Shown here piece after piece: positions 1 through 12,994 of a stretch of 64,000 bases of DNA. The position numbers and the translations under genes were made by a program. The notes beneath the pieces are model-generated. The model saw only the letters and a list, made by a program, of their open reading frames with translations. It searched no databases and had not been told where the DNA came from. Source of the DNA: Dyadobacter luteus. Lineage in GTDB: Bacteria > Bacteroidota > Bacteroidia > Cytophagales > Spirosomataceae. Every line of letters begins with the position of its first letter. Position 1 is the first letter of the stretch. Location of the stretch: contig NZ_QNUL01000006.1 in NCBI RefSeq assembly GCF_003383615.1, forward strand, positions 62,001-126,000, given 5' to 3'.

Positions 1-23
1 CAGAACTACACAGGTATACGGAA

Positions 24-1958
24 ATGGATAAAAGGAAATACGCTCTTTATACAATTGTTGTCCTCATGGCCTTGATTTACCTCCCGTATACAGGGTATGG
101 TCAGCCTGTGATTGGTATCAAAGATTCTATAGATCAGCATATTTTTACAGGCAGGGAGATTGAATACCTTGAAGACAAGGCTGGAGACTATAGTTTTGAA
201 GATATCAAAGCGGGCACTGGTGCGCATCAGTTTCAGTCGTTGTTGAAGAATACGCCTCAGAATTACAATCTGGGATCGGTCTACTGGTATAAAATCAGGA
301 TCGGTCATAATCCTGAAAGCTCAAAAAACTGGATTTTAGAGCTTTTTGACCAAACTATTGACGATATCACGGTGTATTTGCCTGATAAAGAAGGGAATTA
401 TGAAAAGCGTGTAACCGGTGATCAGTATCCTTTTCGCCAGCGTGAATACATGCACAAAAATTTTGAGATTAATCTGGATAACCATATCGCTTATCCCGGA
501 ACGTACTATTTGCGAATCAAGTCGCACCAAAGGGCAGATGTGATCATCGTACTTCGTTCGGTAAGCAGATTCATTCAGTACGCACTGGATGAGTATTTTA
601 TTTTCGGTATTTTTTATGGAATGGTGCTGGTCTTCAGCTTTTATAATCTGATGATGTATCTGGCTGTACGGCAAGTGCAATATCTGTATTATGTACTTTA
701 CAATCTCTGTGTGGGCCTTTTTGAAATGTGTATCGATGGAGTCGCCTACCAGTATCTCTGGCCTGATGCTCCGCAATGGAACCAGTACGCGTATGGTATA
801 GCACTATTTGGAGTTAGTATTTTTGCGTTACAGTTTACCAGAGCACTTTTGTATACACGCAGAAAAGCACCCAGACTTGACAAGTTTATTGTGCTGGTGA
901 TGGTGGCGCGCACGGTTTGGTTTGTCGTTTGTCTTCTTTTTAATAAAGATTGGTTTAGTTATAAGTTTCTCGAATTGGTGCCGCTGGCGGTTGCCTTTTA
1001 TTCCGGAATTCATATTTACAGACAAGGATATCGTCCTGCCCGCTTCTTTGTTTTGGGATATGCTTTTCTGTCGCTTGGCTTTATTCACAAACTATTGCTG
1101 ATGCTTCATGTGGAAGGGATCAATTTTGGAGTCATCACGTATTATAGTCTGAGTATATGTTTTGTGCTGGAAATGATATTCCTTTCATTCGCTATAGGTG
1201 ATAAGGTACGGATTCTGAAAAAGAAAAAAGACCGGGCGCAGAGGGAGATCATCAGACAAATGACACTTACTGAGAAACTGAAAGATTCCCTGAATACAGA
1301 ATTGGAATCTCAGGTAAAGGAGCGGACCAGAGAAGTTTTTGAAAAATCGGAGATTATAGAAGGACAGAACCGCGAACTGACTGAAATGAATTTGCTTCTC
1401 AAACAGCAGAAGGAAGAGATTGAGCAAATGAATCAACTTTTGGCGCATGACAATGAGGAGTTGCAGACGAATGTGGTGAAGGTAACCAGGGCACGAGTCA
1501 TGTCTGCAGAAGTGGATTTTGAAGAGTTTAGCAAAATATACCCTGATAACGAGAGCTGTTTCAAATTTTTGAGCGGAATAAAATGGAATGAATCGCAGTT
1601 CGAATGCCGGAAATGCGGTCATGATCACTATTTCAACGGACATAGTTCGTATAGTCGCCGATGTGCAAAATGTGACTACGATGAGTCGGTGATCGCACAT
1701 ACCATTTTCCAAAACACCCGGATTCCGATCAACAAGGCCTTTTATATGGTGTTTTTAATTTATACCACAAAGGGCAAAATTTCATCTCATAAGCTTTCTG
1801 AAATTCTTTCAATTCGCCAGAGTACCTGTTGGGCTTACGCAAGTCGTATCAAAAAAGTGATGCAGGACAGGAAGAAGGAACTGGCATCTGCGAAGAGTAC
1901 CGAAGGATGGAGTAAACTCATTCTTGATCATTCCAGTGAGCCTGTTCTCAGGGCATAG
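24..1958 (+). CDS. 7TMR-DISM membrane receptor with C-terminal IS1595-type zinc ribbon
   Basis: A 644-residue sensor-like protein. Residues 1-27 look like a signal peptide. Residues about 30-180 resemble the 7TMR-DISM extracellular ligand-binding beta-sandwich, and residues about 190-395 hold roughly seven hydrophobic spans. A charged coiled coil follows (about 398-490). The last part, about 495-620, is unusual. It carries C528-x2-C531 and C547-x2-C550, spaced like the zinc ribbon at the N-terminus of IS1595-family transposases, then helices of the kind that follow it there. No histidine-kinase, GGDEF, LuxR or DDE nuclease domain is seen. 7TMR-DISM receptors normally end in a kinase, cyclase or DNA-binding output domain, so I infer a membrane-tethered DNA-binding output. 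The reading frame is intact. Upstream context is cut off by the window edge. Confidence 0.8.
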   Translation: MDKRKYALYTIVVLMALIYLPYTGYGQPVIGIKDSIDQHIFTGREIEYLEDKAGDYSFEDIKAGTGAHQFQSLLKNTPQNYNLGSVYWYKIRIGHNPESSKNWILELFDQTIDDITVYLPDKEGNYEKRVTGDQYPFRQREYMHKNFEINLDNHIAYPGTYYLRIKSHQRADVIIVLRSVSRFIQYALDEYFIFGIFYGMVLVFSFYNLMMYLAVRQVQYLYYVLYNLCVGLFEMCIDGVAYQYLWPDAPQWNQYAYGIALFGVSIFALQFTRALLYTRRKAPRLDKFIVLVMVARTVWFVVCLLFNKDWFSYKFLELVPLAVAFYSGIHIYRQGYRPARFFVLGYAFLSLGFIHKLLLMLHVEGINFGVITYYSLSICFVLEMIFLSFAIGDKVRILKKKKDRAQREIIRQMTLTEKLKDSLNTELESQVKERTREVFEKSEIIEGQNRELTEMNLLLKQQKEEIEQMNQLLAHDNEELQTNVVKVTRARVMSAEVDFEEFSKIYPDNESCFKFLSGIKWNESQFECRKCGHDHYFNGHSSYSRRCAKCDYDESVIAHTIFQNTRIPINKAFYMVFLIYTTKGKISSHKLSEILSIRQSTCWAYASRIKKVMQDRKKELASAKSTEGWSKLILDHSSEPVLRA

Positions 1959-2259
1959 TGTAATATTCTCCCGGTTCTGGTTGAATTATTTCTCTTTTTA
2001 GTTTGATTATATGCGGCTGCCATCCGTATCACTATAGCCGTTGCTTCACTAATTATCTGCCTTCTTACTACCTGTATATCAGTCATATTCAGCTGAAATA
2101 GTGACGGTGTTAAAGCGTATCAAAATAAACACAACTATCTGTTTATCAGTAATTTATAATAAATTTAATTTGCAAAATAGCTGAAACCAGATGAAATTTG
2201 CTGCATGGAATTGTCCTAAATTTTATAGAATAAGTTACCAATATTTGATTTAACAATTT
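1959..2259. other. intergenic region before the first SusC gene
   Basis: About 300 AT-rich bases that should hold the promoter of the SusC/SusD/GH30 locus. I see no tRNA, no strong hairpin and no exact TAnnTTTG element. TTTAATTTG near 2164 is the nearest partial match. No small ORF is convincing. Confidence 0.4.
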
Positions 2260-5226
2260 ATGGGAAAGCGAGTTACGTTTTTTATTGCCATGCTTTTCAC
2301 GATAACCAGCCTGGTACATGCGCAGGATGTCGTTGTAAAAGGTGTGATTAAAGATCAGCAGAATCAGGCACTCCCTGGGGCGAGTGTTGTGGTGAAAGGA
2401 TCACAGGCCGGAACGGTGGCTGATGTAGATGGAAATTATTCTTTAACAGTGCCGAATAGTCAGGCGGTTTTAGTGTTTTCCTTCATCGGTTACGGGACGC
2501 AGGAAGTTACAACGGGAAATCAGACGGAGATCAATGTAACGCTTACTGCAGATCAGCGGAGCCTGGATGAAGTGGTGGTGATCGGGTACGGAACCCAAAA
2601 AAGAGGTGACGTAACAACATCCATTGCTTCGGTGAATACGAAGGATATCGAAGAGCGGCCTATTCTTCAGGCTGCACAGGCGCTTCAGGGCAAAGCTGCG
2701 GGGGTGCAGGTAACACAGCCCTCCGGGAAACCAGGCGCAGCGCTGTCTATTCGTGTACGTGGAGCCACGTCGGTACAAGCCGGTAACGAACCCTTGTATG
2801 TCATTGACGGAGTGCCTACCATGGATACCCGTGACCTCAATGTCAATGATATCGAGAGTATGCAGGTATTGAAAGATGCATCGTCTGCTGCAATTTACGG
2901 TGCAAGAGCCTCTAACGGGGTTGTGATTATTACGACAAAAAGAGGTAAGGCCAATCAGTCGCAGGTGAACTTTGGCACTTATTATGGTATTGCCAACATA
3001 GCCAAAAAAATCAATGTGCTGAATCCGCAGCAATATGCTGATCTGATGAATGATATGGGCAATAATGTAACGGTAGGCAGCGAAACAACCGACTGGAACA
3101 AGGAAGTATTTACGACCGGACATAACCAGAATTATCAGTTGTCATTCTCCGGCGGTACGGATAAAAACAAATATTTTGTTTCCGGTGCGATCACAAAGGA
3201 CGATGGGATTATCAAGCCTGCGAGCTACAAGCGTTATGCTTTCCGAGCTAACCTGGATAACCAGATCAAAAGCTGGTTCAAATTGACGACCAACTTCAGC
3301 TATGCAAATGCGTCTATACGCGACGTCAAAGACAATAACAATGCCGGCCGTAACGCAGTAGTACTTGGTGCGCTGGGTGCTCCGCCAACGATGGGAATCT
3401 ATACAGAGCATCCTGTACGCGGTACCATCTTTACCACGAACCCTCTGAAAGCAGGCTGGGATAATCCGCTTGCTGCGATGTATGGCCCTACGCAAGGGAC
3501 TAAGGATAACCGTGTTTTTGGTAATGTGGTTGGAGATATTACACTGGCAAAAGGGCTCTTTGTTCGTTCCAATTTCGGGGTGGATTATCTGAATCACTCA
3601 AACGATTACTATCTGGATCCGTACAGAACTACCGAAGGCTGGGGAAGCGAAGGCAGTACCCATGGTCTTGCCAATGCTACGAGAAGTAATTCCTTTACTT
3701 ACCTGTGGGAAAATACCGTGAACTATGAAAAGAGCTGGTCGAAACACAATTTGTCGGCACTGGCAGGTACAACGATTCAGAAAAATAACTGGAATAACTC
3801 GTACATAGCAGGTCGTGATTTCCCGGCAGATGGTATTGTAAAAACAATAAATGCTGCTAACGAAATTACAAATGCCTATACTGAGCAGTCGGAGTGGTTT
3901 CTGAATTCTTATTTGGGACGACTGATGTACAACTTTGACAGTAAATACCTGATCACTGCCAACTTCCGTGCGGATGGTTCGTCTAAACTGGCCAGAGGAA
4001 ATCAATGGGGTTTTTTCCCGTCAGTATCTGCCGGATGGCGTATTTCGGCTGAACCATTTATGAAAGATGTGAAGTTTATCAATGACCTTAAATTGCGTGG
4101 AGGCTGGGGACAAAATGGTAATCAGGAAGGTTTGTCCAATTATGCTTCCTATGGGTTGAACAGCTACACGCGTCGTACTGCAACAAATCCGCCGTCAGGG
4201 CCAGCTATTACACGTCCGACGTATGCGCCGAACCCGGATTTGAGATGGGAAACGACTACACAGACGAACATCGGGGTGGATATGAGCATGCTTCAGGGTA
4301 GGATAACCGTAGCATTGGATGCTTATCTGAAGAAGACAAATGATCTGTTACTGAATGTCCCGCTACCAAATACTACTGGTTACAGCTACATACCGCGCAA
4401 CTCGGGCAAGCTGGAAAATAAAGGTTTGGAAATGGTGTTATCCACAGTCAATTTTGATAAAACGGATTTCCAATGGACCACGGATTTTAACATAGCTTTC
4501 AACCGAAATAAAATTACAGAACTACAGCTGAGCAAAGTATATCGTTATGCTGATGTGGAAGGAAGAAGTGATCAGATTATCATCCTTCAGGAAGGTGCTT
4601 CTTTGGGCACATTCTACGGTTATATTTCAGACGGAGTGAATCCTGAAACGGGAGATATTATGTACCGTGATGTGAACGGTGACGGTGCATTTACGCCTCA
4701 GGATCGCACGATTCTGGGATCGGCACAGCCGAAATTTACCTACGGGATGAACAACAATCTTACCTATAAGGATTTCAGTTTGTCGTTCCTGTTTCAGGGA
4801 TCACAGGGAAACAAGGCTTTCAATGCCTCGCGTCTGGAAACAGAAGGGATGTATGACAGCAAAAACCAGTCTACCGAAGTGTTGAGACGCTGGCAAAATC
4901 CTGGTGATATTACCGATATTCCACGTGCTACAGACGGAAATGTGAATAACTCATTGATTTCGTCGCGTTTTGTTGAAGACGCCTCATTCTTACGTCTGAA
5001 AAGTACAACACTTTCCTACAACCTGAATAAGGACTGGGCGAGCAAAATCAGAATGAACCGCGCGTCAATTTACGTAACTGCACAGAATTTATTCACGCTT
5101 ACCAAGTACAAAGGATTTGATCCGGAAGTGAATGCATTTACTTCAAGCGGAGCTACGCTGGGTATTGACTATGGTACCTATCCGGTTTCCAGAGCGTTCA
5201 TTTTGGGTCTCAATGTTCAGTTTTAA
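2260..5226 (+). CDS. SusC/RagA-family TonB-dependent outer-membrane transporter
   Basis: 988 residues, in the usual SusC range. Order: signal peptide (1-21, ending HAQ), carboxypeptidase-regulatory-like beta domain (about 25-100, with GASVVVKG), TonB-box region DEVVVIGYGTQKRG (about 104-117), plug with VRGATS, LYVIDGVP and GARASNGVVIITTKRG, then a 22-strand-type barrel ending in Phe (GLNVQF), as expected for BAM recognition. There is no N-terminal STN domain, so no direct anti-sigma signalling is expected. The SusD partner starts 12 bases downstream and a GH30 enzyme follows, so the likely cargo is an oligosaccharide released from a beta-glucan-type polymer. Substrate is inference; family assignment is secure. 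Confidence 0.96.
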   Translation: MGKRVTFFIAMLFTITSLVHAQDVVVKGVIKDQQNQALPGASVVVKGSQAGTVADVDGNYSLTVPNSQAVLVFSFIGYGTQEVTTGNQTEINVTLTADQRSLDEVVVIGYGTQKRGDVTTSIASVNTKDIEERPILQAAQALQGKAAGVQVTQPSGKPGAALSIRVRGATSVQAGNEPLYVIDGVPTMDTRDLNVNDIESMQVLKDASSAAIYGARASNGVVIITTKRGKANQSQVNFGTYYGIANIAKKINVLNPQQYADLMNDMGNNVTVGSETTDWNKEVFTTGHNQNYQLSFSGGTDKNKYFVSGAITKDDGIIKPASYKRYAFRANLDNQIKSWFKLTTNFSYANASIRDVKDNNNAGRNAVVLGALGAPPTMGIYTEHPVRGTIFTTNPLKAGWDNPLAAMYGPTQGTKDNRVFGNVVGDITLAKGLFVRSNFGVDYLNHSNDYYLDPYRTTEGWGSEGSTHGLANATRSNSFTYLWENTVNYEKSWSKHNLSALAGTTIQKNNWNNSYIAGRDFPADGIVKTINAANEITNAYTEQSEWFLNSYLGRLMYNFDSKYLITANFRADGSSKLARGNQWGFFPSVSAGWRISAEPFMKDVKFINDLKLRGGWGQNGNQEGLSNYASYGLNSYTRRTATNPPSGPAITRPTYAPNPDLRWETTTQTNIGVDMSMLQGRITVALDAYLKKTNDLLLNVPLPNTTGYSYIPRNSGKLENKGLEMVLSTVNFDKTDFQWTTDFNIAFNRNKITELQLSKVYRYADVEGRSDQIIILQEGASLGTFYGYISDGVNPETGDIMYRDVNGDGAFTPQDRTILGSAQPKFTYGMNNNLTYKDFSLSFLFQGSQGNKAFNASRLETEGMYDSKNQSTEVLRRWQNPGDITDIPRATDGNVNNSLISSRFVEDASFLRLKSTTLSYNLNKDWASKIRMNRASIYVTAQNLFTLTKYKGFDPEVNAFTSSGATLGIDYGTYPVSRAFILGLNVQF

Positions 5227-5238
5227 TCTAGAGAATTC

Positions 5239-6705
5239 ATGAAAAGATTAAGTTATATAGCTATTTTATTAGGGACGGCTACAATTTTGCCTTCCTGCCA
5301 GGATCAACTGGATCTTCAGCCTATATCACAGACTGTCGTTGGTAATGACGGTACCGGTACTGCTGGTTCATCAATTACCAATGCAGCAACTGCAGAATCT
5401 GCTCTTGCAGGGGCGTATGCTATTTTTCGCAATGGATCTGCTGAGTATTATGTCATGGACTATTTCATTATGGGGGATGGTCGTTCTGACAATTCCTATG
5501 CAGGAGCAGATAACGCTGCCTGGTTCGAGGTAGACGAATTCAGAATTCTGTCGACCAACGCAGTCGCGGCGCGAGATTGGAGCTATCTGTACACGCATAT
5601 AGCGAGTGCAAATGCCATCATCAACAATGTACCTAAGGTAACCGATGCAGCTCTTACGGCAGAACGTAAAGCGCAAATGGTTGGTGAAGCCAAATTTATG
5701 CGGGCCAGAGCCTATTTCGATCTGGTACGTCTGTACGGCGACGTACCTCTCGTTGTGCATGAGTTGCCGACTATCACTTCTTCCAATATCGAAGAGATTT
5801 ATGATCAGCTTTACCCGTCCAGAACTTCTGCAGATCAGGTGTATGCCCAAATCATCAAAGATCTGGATGAGGCAGTTGCTGCGGTTCCTAAGTCAGGTAC
5901 AAACAAAATGACTGTTACTCCGGGAGCAGTTTACACACTTCTGGCCAAAGTGCATGCCACAAAGCAGGATTGGGCAAAAGTGAAAACCAACACCGATGCT
6001 GTGATTGCACTGGGTTATTCTTTGTTGCCAAACTTTGAAGAGCTCTGGGATGGAAATCATGAAAACAGTGCGGAGGCAATTTTTGAACTGAACTTTACAG
6101 ATTGGGCAACGGGCGGTAACTGGGGATCATCCATGTTCTATGGTACGGACTGGAAGAAATTCAATACGCCTTCGAATGACCTTGTGAAGGCATACGATGA
6201 TGAGAAAGATGTTGTTCGTAAAGCTTCCACTATTTTCACAGCGAATGTTACTGGTAAGTGGGCTGACAAATACTGGCCGCTGACAACCTTCCCGTTTGCT
6301 TACAAAATGCGTAAAACGGACGCTTCTCAGAACATTATTATGTACCGCTTTGCCGATGTATTGCTTCTGAAAGCAGAAGCACTGAATGAAACAGGCGATC
6401 TTGCTGGTGCTAAAACGCTATTAAATCAGGTGCGTACCCGTGCCAAACTACCTGCCAATACCTCAGCAGACCAGACATCATTACGTTTGGCAATCGAAAA
6501 GGAGCGTCGACTGGAACTCGCTTTTGAAGGACAACGCTGGTTCGATCTGGTGAGAACAGGGCGTGCCATACCGGTGATGCAGGCGGTCAAAGATGGCAAT
6601 GGAAATAGCCCGAATTACAGCTTAAACGAGGCAAAACTTCTTTTACCGATTCCTCAGGGAGAGATGGATAAGAATGTCAGCCTTACTCAAAATCAAGGAT
6701 ACTAA
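5239..6705 (+). CDS. SusD/RagB-family glycan-binding lipoprotein
   Basis: 488 residues. The N-terminus is a lipoprotein signal with lipobox ILPSC, so the mature protein begins at Cys20 and sits on the outer leaflet as the lid of the SusC transporter before it. The body shows the helical TPR-like SusD fold: AKFMRARAYFDLVRLYGDVP, the central YTLLAKVHAT helix, and the C-terminal ERRLELAFEGQRWFDLVRTG signature, with the family-typical ending LLPIPQGEMDKN. It lies 12 bases after SusC and is surely cotranscribed. A strong terminator hairpin follows at 6716. Confidence 0.96.
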   Translation: MKRLSYIAILLGTATILPSCQDQLDLQPISQTVVGNDGTGTAGSSITNAATAESALAGAYAIFRNGSAEYYVMDYFIMGDGRSDNSYAGADNAAWFEVDEFRILSTNAVAARDWSYLYTHIASANAIINNVPKVTDAALTAERKAQMVGEAKFMRARAYFDLVRLYGDVPLVVHELPTITSSNIEEIYDQLYPSRTSADQVYAQIIKDLDEAVAAVPKSGTNKMTVTPGAVYTLLAKVHATKQDWAKVKTNTDAVIALGYSLLPNFEELWDGNHENSAEAIFELNFTDWATGGNWGSSMFYGTDWKKFNTPSNDLVKAYDDEKDVVRKASTIFTANVTGKWADKYWPLTTFPFAYKMRKTDASQNIIMYRFADVLLLKAEALNETGDLAGAKTLLNQVRTRAKLPANTSADQTSLRLAIEKERRLELAFEGQRWFDLVRTGRAIPVMQAVKDGNGNSPNYSLNEAKLLLPIPQGEMDKNVSLTQNQGY

Positions 6706-6715
6706 CTGAATCTAT

Positions 6716-6769
6716 ATGGCTTCATTGGCTGCGCATTCGTGTGTAAGCCGATGAAGCCATTCATTTTTT
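6716..6769 (+). terminator. rho-independent terminator after SusD
   Basis: A 15-pair stem joins ATGGCTTCAT (6716-6725) plus TGGCT to AGCCG plus ATGAAGCCAT (6751-6760). The only imperfect pair is one G-T. Six T follow at 6764-6769. It separates the transporter pair from the GH30 gene and contains the alternative upstream start codons of that gene, which argues for the GH30 start at 6781. Confidence 0.8.
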
Positions 6770-6780
6770 ACATTGACATT

Positions 6781-8232
6781 ATGAGAAAACTAACATGGCT
6801 TTCGGGCTTATGCCTTAGTGTATTCATTCAGAGTTGTTCAGCAAATACGCCGGATGAAAATACGCAGCCGCCTGGTAATGACAACGGTGACAAGGCCACT
6901 GTGTGGGTTACTAACGGTTCTCAGGCTAAGCTGTTAAAACAAGATAATCCGGTCAGTATTATCACTGGTACTAATGCAGGTGCATCTTCGAATCTGATCA
7001 AAATAGATTTTGGTACAAAACTCCAGGAAATGGAAGGTTTCGGAGCGGCGCTTACAGGCTCATCCGCTTACCTTCTGAATAAGAAAATGAGCGCAGCACA
7101 ACGCGCAGCGCTTTTGAAAGACTTGTTTGATTCAAAGGACGGTATTGGTATCAGCTATTTGCGGGTGACGATGGGTGCATCCGATTTCTCACTGGAAGAT
7201 TTTACCTATAATGATCTTCCAGCAGGACAAACAGACCCGGATTTGGCAAAGTTTTCAATTGCCAGAGATCAGGATGATCTGGTTCCGGTGCTTAAGGAGA
7301 TTCTAAATTTACAGCCCGGAATACGTATTATGGCCACGCCCTGGTCGGCTCCGGCCTGGATGAAATCTAATGGTAAGCTGGCAGGTGGTAGTCTGAAACC
7401 TGAATGGTATCCGGCATTTGCCAGGTATTTTGTAAAATACCTTGATGCCTACAAGAAAGAAGGTATCTCCATTGATGCAATATCAGTTCAGAATGAGCCT
7501 TTGCACGAAGCTGCTTATCCTTCTATGGGAATGGATGCAGCAGCGCAAAATATTTTTATAAGAGACCATCTGGGGCCGGTTTTGAAAACCAATTCAATTA
7601 AACCAAAGGTTCTGTTGTATGATCATAACTGGGATCGTCCGGATTATCCGATTACCATATTGAGCGACGCGCAAACCAATCCGTTTGTTACAGGATCAGC
7701 TTTTCATGCATATGGAGGCAGTGTGTCGGCAATGAGTGAAGTACATGATAAGTTTCCTGATAAAGGGCTTTATTTTACTGAGATTTCCGGAGGACGTTGG
7801 GCTACCAATTTTTCGGATAATCTGAAATGGAATATGTCAAATATCTTTATCGGAACTGCCAATAACTGGTCGAAAAATGCCCTGTTATGGAATTTGGCAT
7901 TGGATGATAACGACGGACCGAAAAATAAAGGATGTGATAACTGCCGGGGTGTAGTAACCATTTCTGCAAACGGAAGTGTTACGAAAAACGTAGAGTATTA
8001 TGCCATTGCCCACATGTCACGCTTTGTTAAACCCGGGGCATTCAGAGTTCAGTCCGACAAGTTTTCATCCGCGAGTAAATTGGAAAGTGTAGCATTCCTT
8101 AATACGGATGGTAGTAAGGTATTGGTCGTGTTGAATCAGAGTTCTGAAAACCAAAAATTTACGGTTGCTGATACTGACAAAAGCTATAATTATACAATTG
8201 AGCCAAACTCGGTAGCGACCATTGTGTGGTGA
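6781..8232 (+). CDS. GH30-family glycoside hydrolase lipoprotein
   Basis: 483 residues from ATG 6781. This start gives a clean lipoprotein signal (MRKLTWLSG to FIQSC, Cys19); in-frame GTG 6739 and ATG 6751 lie inside a terminator hairpin. The core is the GH30 (beta/alpha)8 fold plus beta sandwich: GFGAALTGSSA (about 87-97), acid/base Glu239 in SVQNEP and nucleophile Glu334 in YFTEISGGRW. GH30 includes glucosylceramidases, beta-1,6-glucanases and xylanases. This form resembles the glucosylceramidase/beta-1,6-glucanase side, but the exact bond cleaved cannot be read by eye. Placement after SusC/SusD suggests surface cleavage of a glucan for import. Confidence 0.92.
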   Translation: MRKLTWLSGLCLSVFIQSCSANTPDENTQPPGNDNGDKATVWVTNGSQAKLLKQDNPVSIITGTNAGASSNLIKIDFGTKLQEMEGFGAALTGSSAYLLNKKMSAAQRAALLKDLFDSKDGIGISYLRVTMGASDFSLEDFTYNDLPAGQTDPDLAKFSIARDQDDLVPVLKEILNLQPGIRIMATPWSAPAWMKSNGKLAGGSLKPEWYPAFARYFVKYLDAYKKEGISIDAISVQNEPLHEAAYPSMGMDAAAQNIFIRDHLGPVLKTNSIKPKVLLYDHNWDRPDYPITILSDAQTNPFVTGSAFHAYGGSVSAMSEVHDKFPDKGLYFTEISGGRWATNFSDNLKWNMSNIFIGTANNWSKNALLWNLALDDNDGPKNKGCDNCRGVVTISANGSVTKNVEYYAIAHMSRFVKPGAFRVQSDKFSSASKLESVAFLNTDGSKVLVVLNQSSENQKFTVADTDKSYNYTIEPNSVATIVW

Positions 8233-8244
8233 TAGAACAATGGT

Positions 8245-9330
8245 TTATTGAAAATGATAGCCTGTTTTGCTCATCTGCAAGGCAGGCTCTTCTTTTGGTG
8301 GTGTACGAACGGGGGCTTTATTTGTGGCCTTAGCATACTGAGAACGAATCAGCTTTACTGCAGGTATTTCGATGTATTTTGTAATAACCCATGCCATACA
8401 GATACAGATCGAAATGCAGAGGAGAATCGCCGCATATATGTTCAGTCCCAGGTTCTTGAATGTTTCTATAAGATGGAGACCGACATACTGGTGAATAAGA
8501 TACAGGCTGTACGATATTTTACCCAGGAAGAGCAGTGGCTTTAAATTGAGGAAAGCTAGCTTGCCCGCTACAAAAAGGGTGAAGATGAAGTGATAAAAAA
8601 GGATCACCATGGTATGCTCAAACTTCCCGATAAAATACATGGTTTTACCACCCTTATCGTGCAGGTAAACCGAGGATAATATGCAGGCGAGAACAATGAT
8701 TAAATAACCAGGTTTGAAGGATTCGAACTTGATTTTGAAAAACACGATCCCCGATAGGAATAATGGGAAGTGGTTGATGAGCTGAATTTTATGTGATGCA
8801 AGTTTGTAAAGCTGAGGGTAGTAATATCCAAAGAAGTGAAATGCAACTATTGCCGACATACAAATCAACCCAATCGTAATAATATTTTTTAATCCACCAC
8901 TGAGATAAATCAAAAATATCCATACATAAAAAACAAGCTCAACCAATAACGTCCAATAAGATCCGTCTAAATCCTCTACACAGAAATACGTAGGGAACAT
9001 CGTGAAGTTTGCAAGTACGTTGGAAGTCTTAAAAGAAGTGGGTTCGTAGACAAGAATGAAGAAGGCAGTCAGCAGGACACAGGTCCAGTAAGTAGGGTAT
9101 AGTCTGGAAAAACGACTGATCACAAAGTCTTTCCCCCGCTCCGTTTTTGTATTGATGGTCAGGAAAATGACAAACCCGCTGATCATGAAAAATACGTCTA
9201 CTCCGGTTACTCCATAATTGAATTGCCATCCAAGATCTATGGCATTTCGATTGATGGTAAAATGAAAGAGAACCACAGCCATTGCGGCTATACCTCTTAA
9301 AGCGTCGAGTTCGAGTAGACGGTCTTTCAT
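8245..9330 (-). CDS. acyltransferase-3 family membrane protein (OafA/YrhL-like)
   Basis: 361 residues with about ten hydrophobic spans. The N-terminus LLELDALRGIAAMAVVLFHF is the acyltransferase-3 signature, with the His of LFHF expected to be catalytic; VFFMISGFVIF and SYSLYLIHQYVG are also typical. Such proteins O-acetylate or acylate exported sugars, peptidoglycan or lipids at the inner membrane; the acceptor here is unknown. It converges with the GH30 gene, with only 12 bases between the stops. A recognisable promoter lies at 9377-9406. Confidence 0.88.
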   Translation of the reverse strand: MKDRLLELDALRGIAAMAVVLFHFTINRNAIDLGWQFNYGVTGVDVFFMISGFVIFLTINTKTERGKDFVISRFSRLYPTYWTCVLLTAFFILVYEPTSFKTSNVLANFTMFPTYFCVEDLDGSYWTLLVELVFYVWIFLIYLSGGLKNIITIGLICMSAIVAFHFFGYYYPQLYKLASHKIQLINHFPLFLSGIVFFKIKFESFKPGYLIIVLACILSSVYLHDKGGKTMYFIGKFEHTMVILFYHFIFTLFVAGKLAFLNLKPLLFLGKISYSLYLIHQYVGLHLIETFKNLGLNIYAAILLCISICICMAWVITKYIEIPAVKLIRSQYAKATNKAPVRTPPKEEPALQMSKTGYHFQ

Positions 9331-9351
9331 GAATATTATTAGTGTGCTAAC

Positions 9352-9379
9352 TTGTCAATACAAGTTTATGTGTTGACAA
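9352..9379. promoter_or_regulatory. inverted repeat in the acyltransferase leader
   Basis: TTGTCAA at 9352-9358 faces TTGACAA at 9373-9379, with 14 bases between. The right arm touches the -7 element of the acyltransferase promoter. It could be an operator or a 5' leader hairpin. No regulator gene is adjacent. Confidence 0.35.
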
Positions 9380-9406
9380 ATCTAATAATATCCTGGGAAA
9401 TCCAAA
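9377..9406 (-). promoter_or_regulatory. Bacteroidota-type promoter of the acyltransferase gene
   Basis: On the minus strand TTTG (9406-9403), an 18-base spacer, then TAGATTTG (9384-9377), an exact match to the TAnnTTTG -7 consensus. It is 47 bases upstream of the start codon. Confidence 0.6.
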
Positions 9407-9465
9407 AGTTTAAAATGTCATTTTTATGTTATATATCAGATAGTTATTGGGATTGCGTATACATT

Positions 9466-12906
<3,441 letters not shown>

Positions 12907-12994
12907 TCAAAATAAACTATCTGAAATAGAACCGGCAAATGAAGTTTTATTTCCATAATGCTTTTAATTTGTTGCCGTGATTTAAATCTTACCT

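Noticed and set aside
1485..1958. Zinc-ribbon end of the receptor as debris of an IS1595 insertion
   Set aside because: The frame runs through without a stop, no DDE region and no terminal inverted repeats or target duplication are visible nearby. Still worth testing by comparing relatives.
2470..3123. 217-codon open frame antisense to the first SusC gene
   Set aside because: Fully contained in the SusC plug and barrel region. Cys/His/Arg-rich translation typical of a shadow frame.
6739..6780. Longer N-terminus for the GH30 protein from GTG 6739 or ATG 6751
   Set aside because: Both codons are inside a terminator stem-loop, and the extension would spoil the lipoprotein signal that starts at 6781.
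8245..8544. 98-codon plus-strand open frame after the GH30 gene
   Set aside because: Antisense to the C-terminal part of the acyltransferase gene; no family or signal features.
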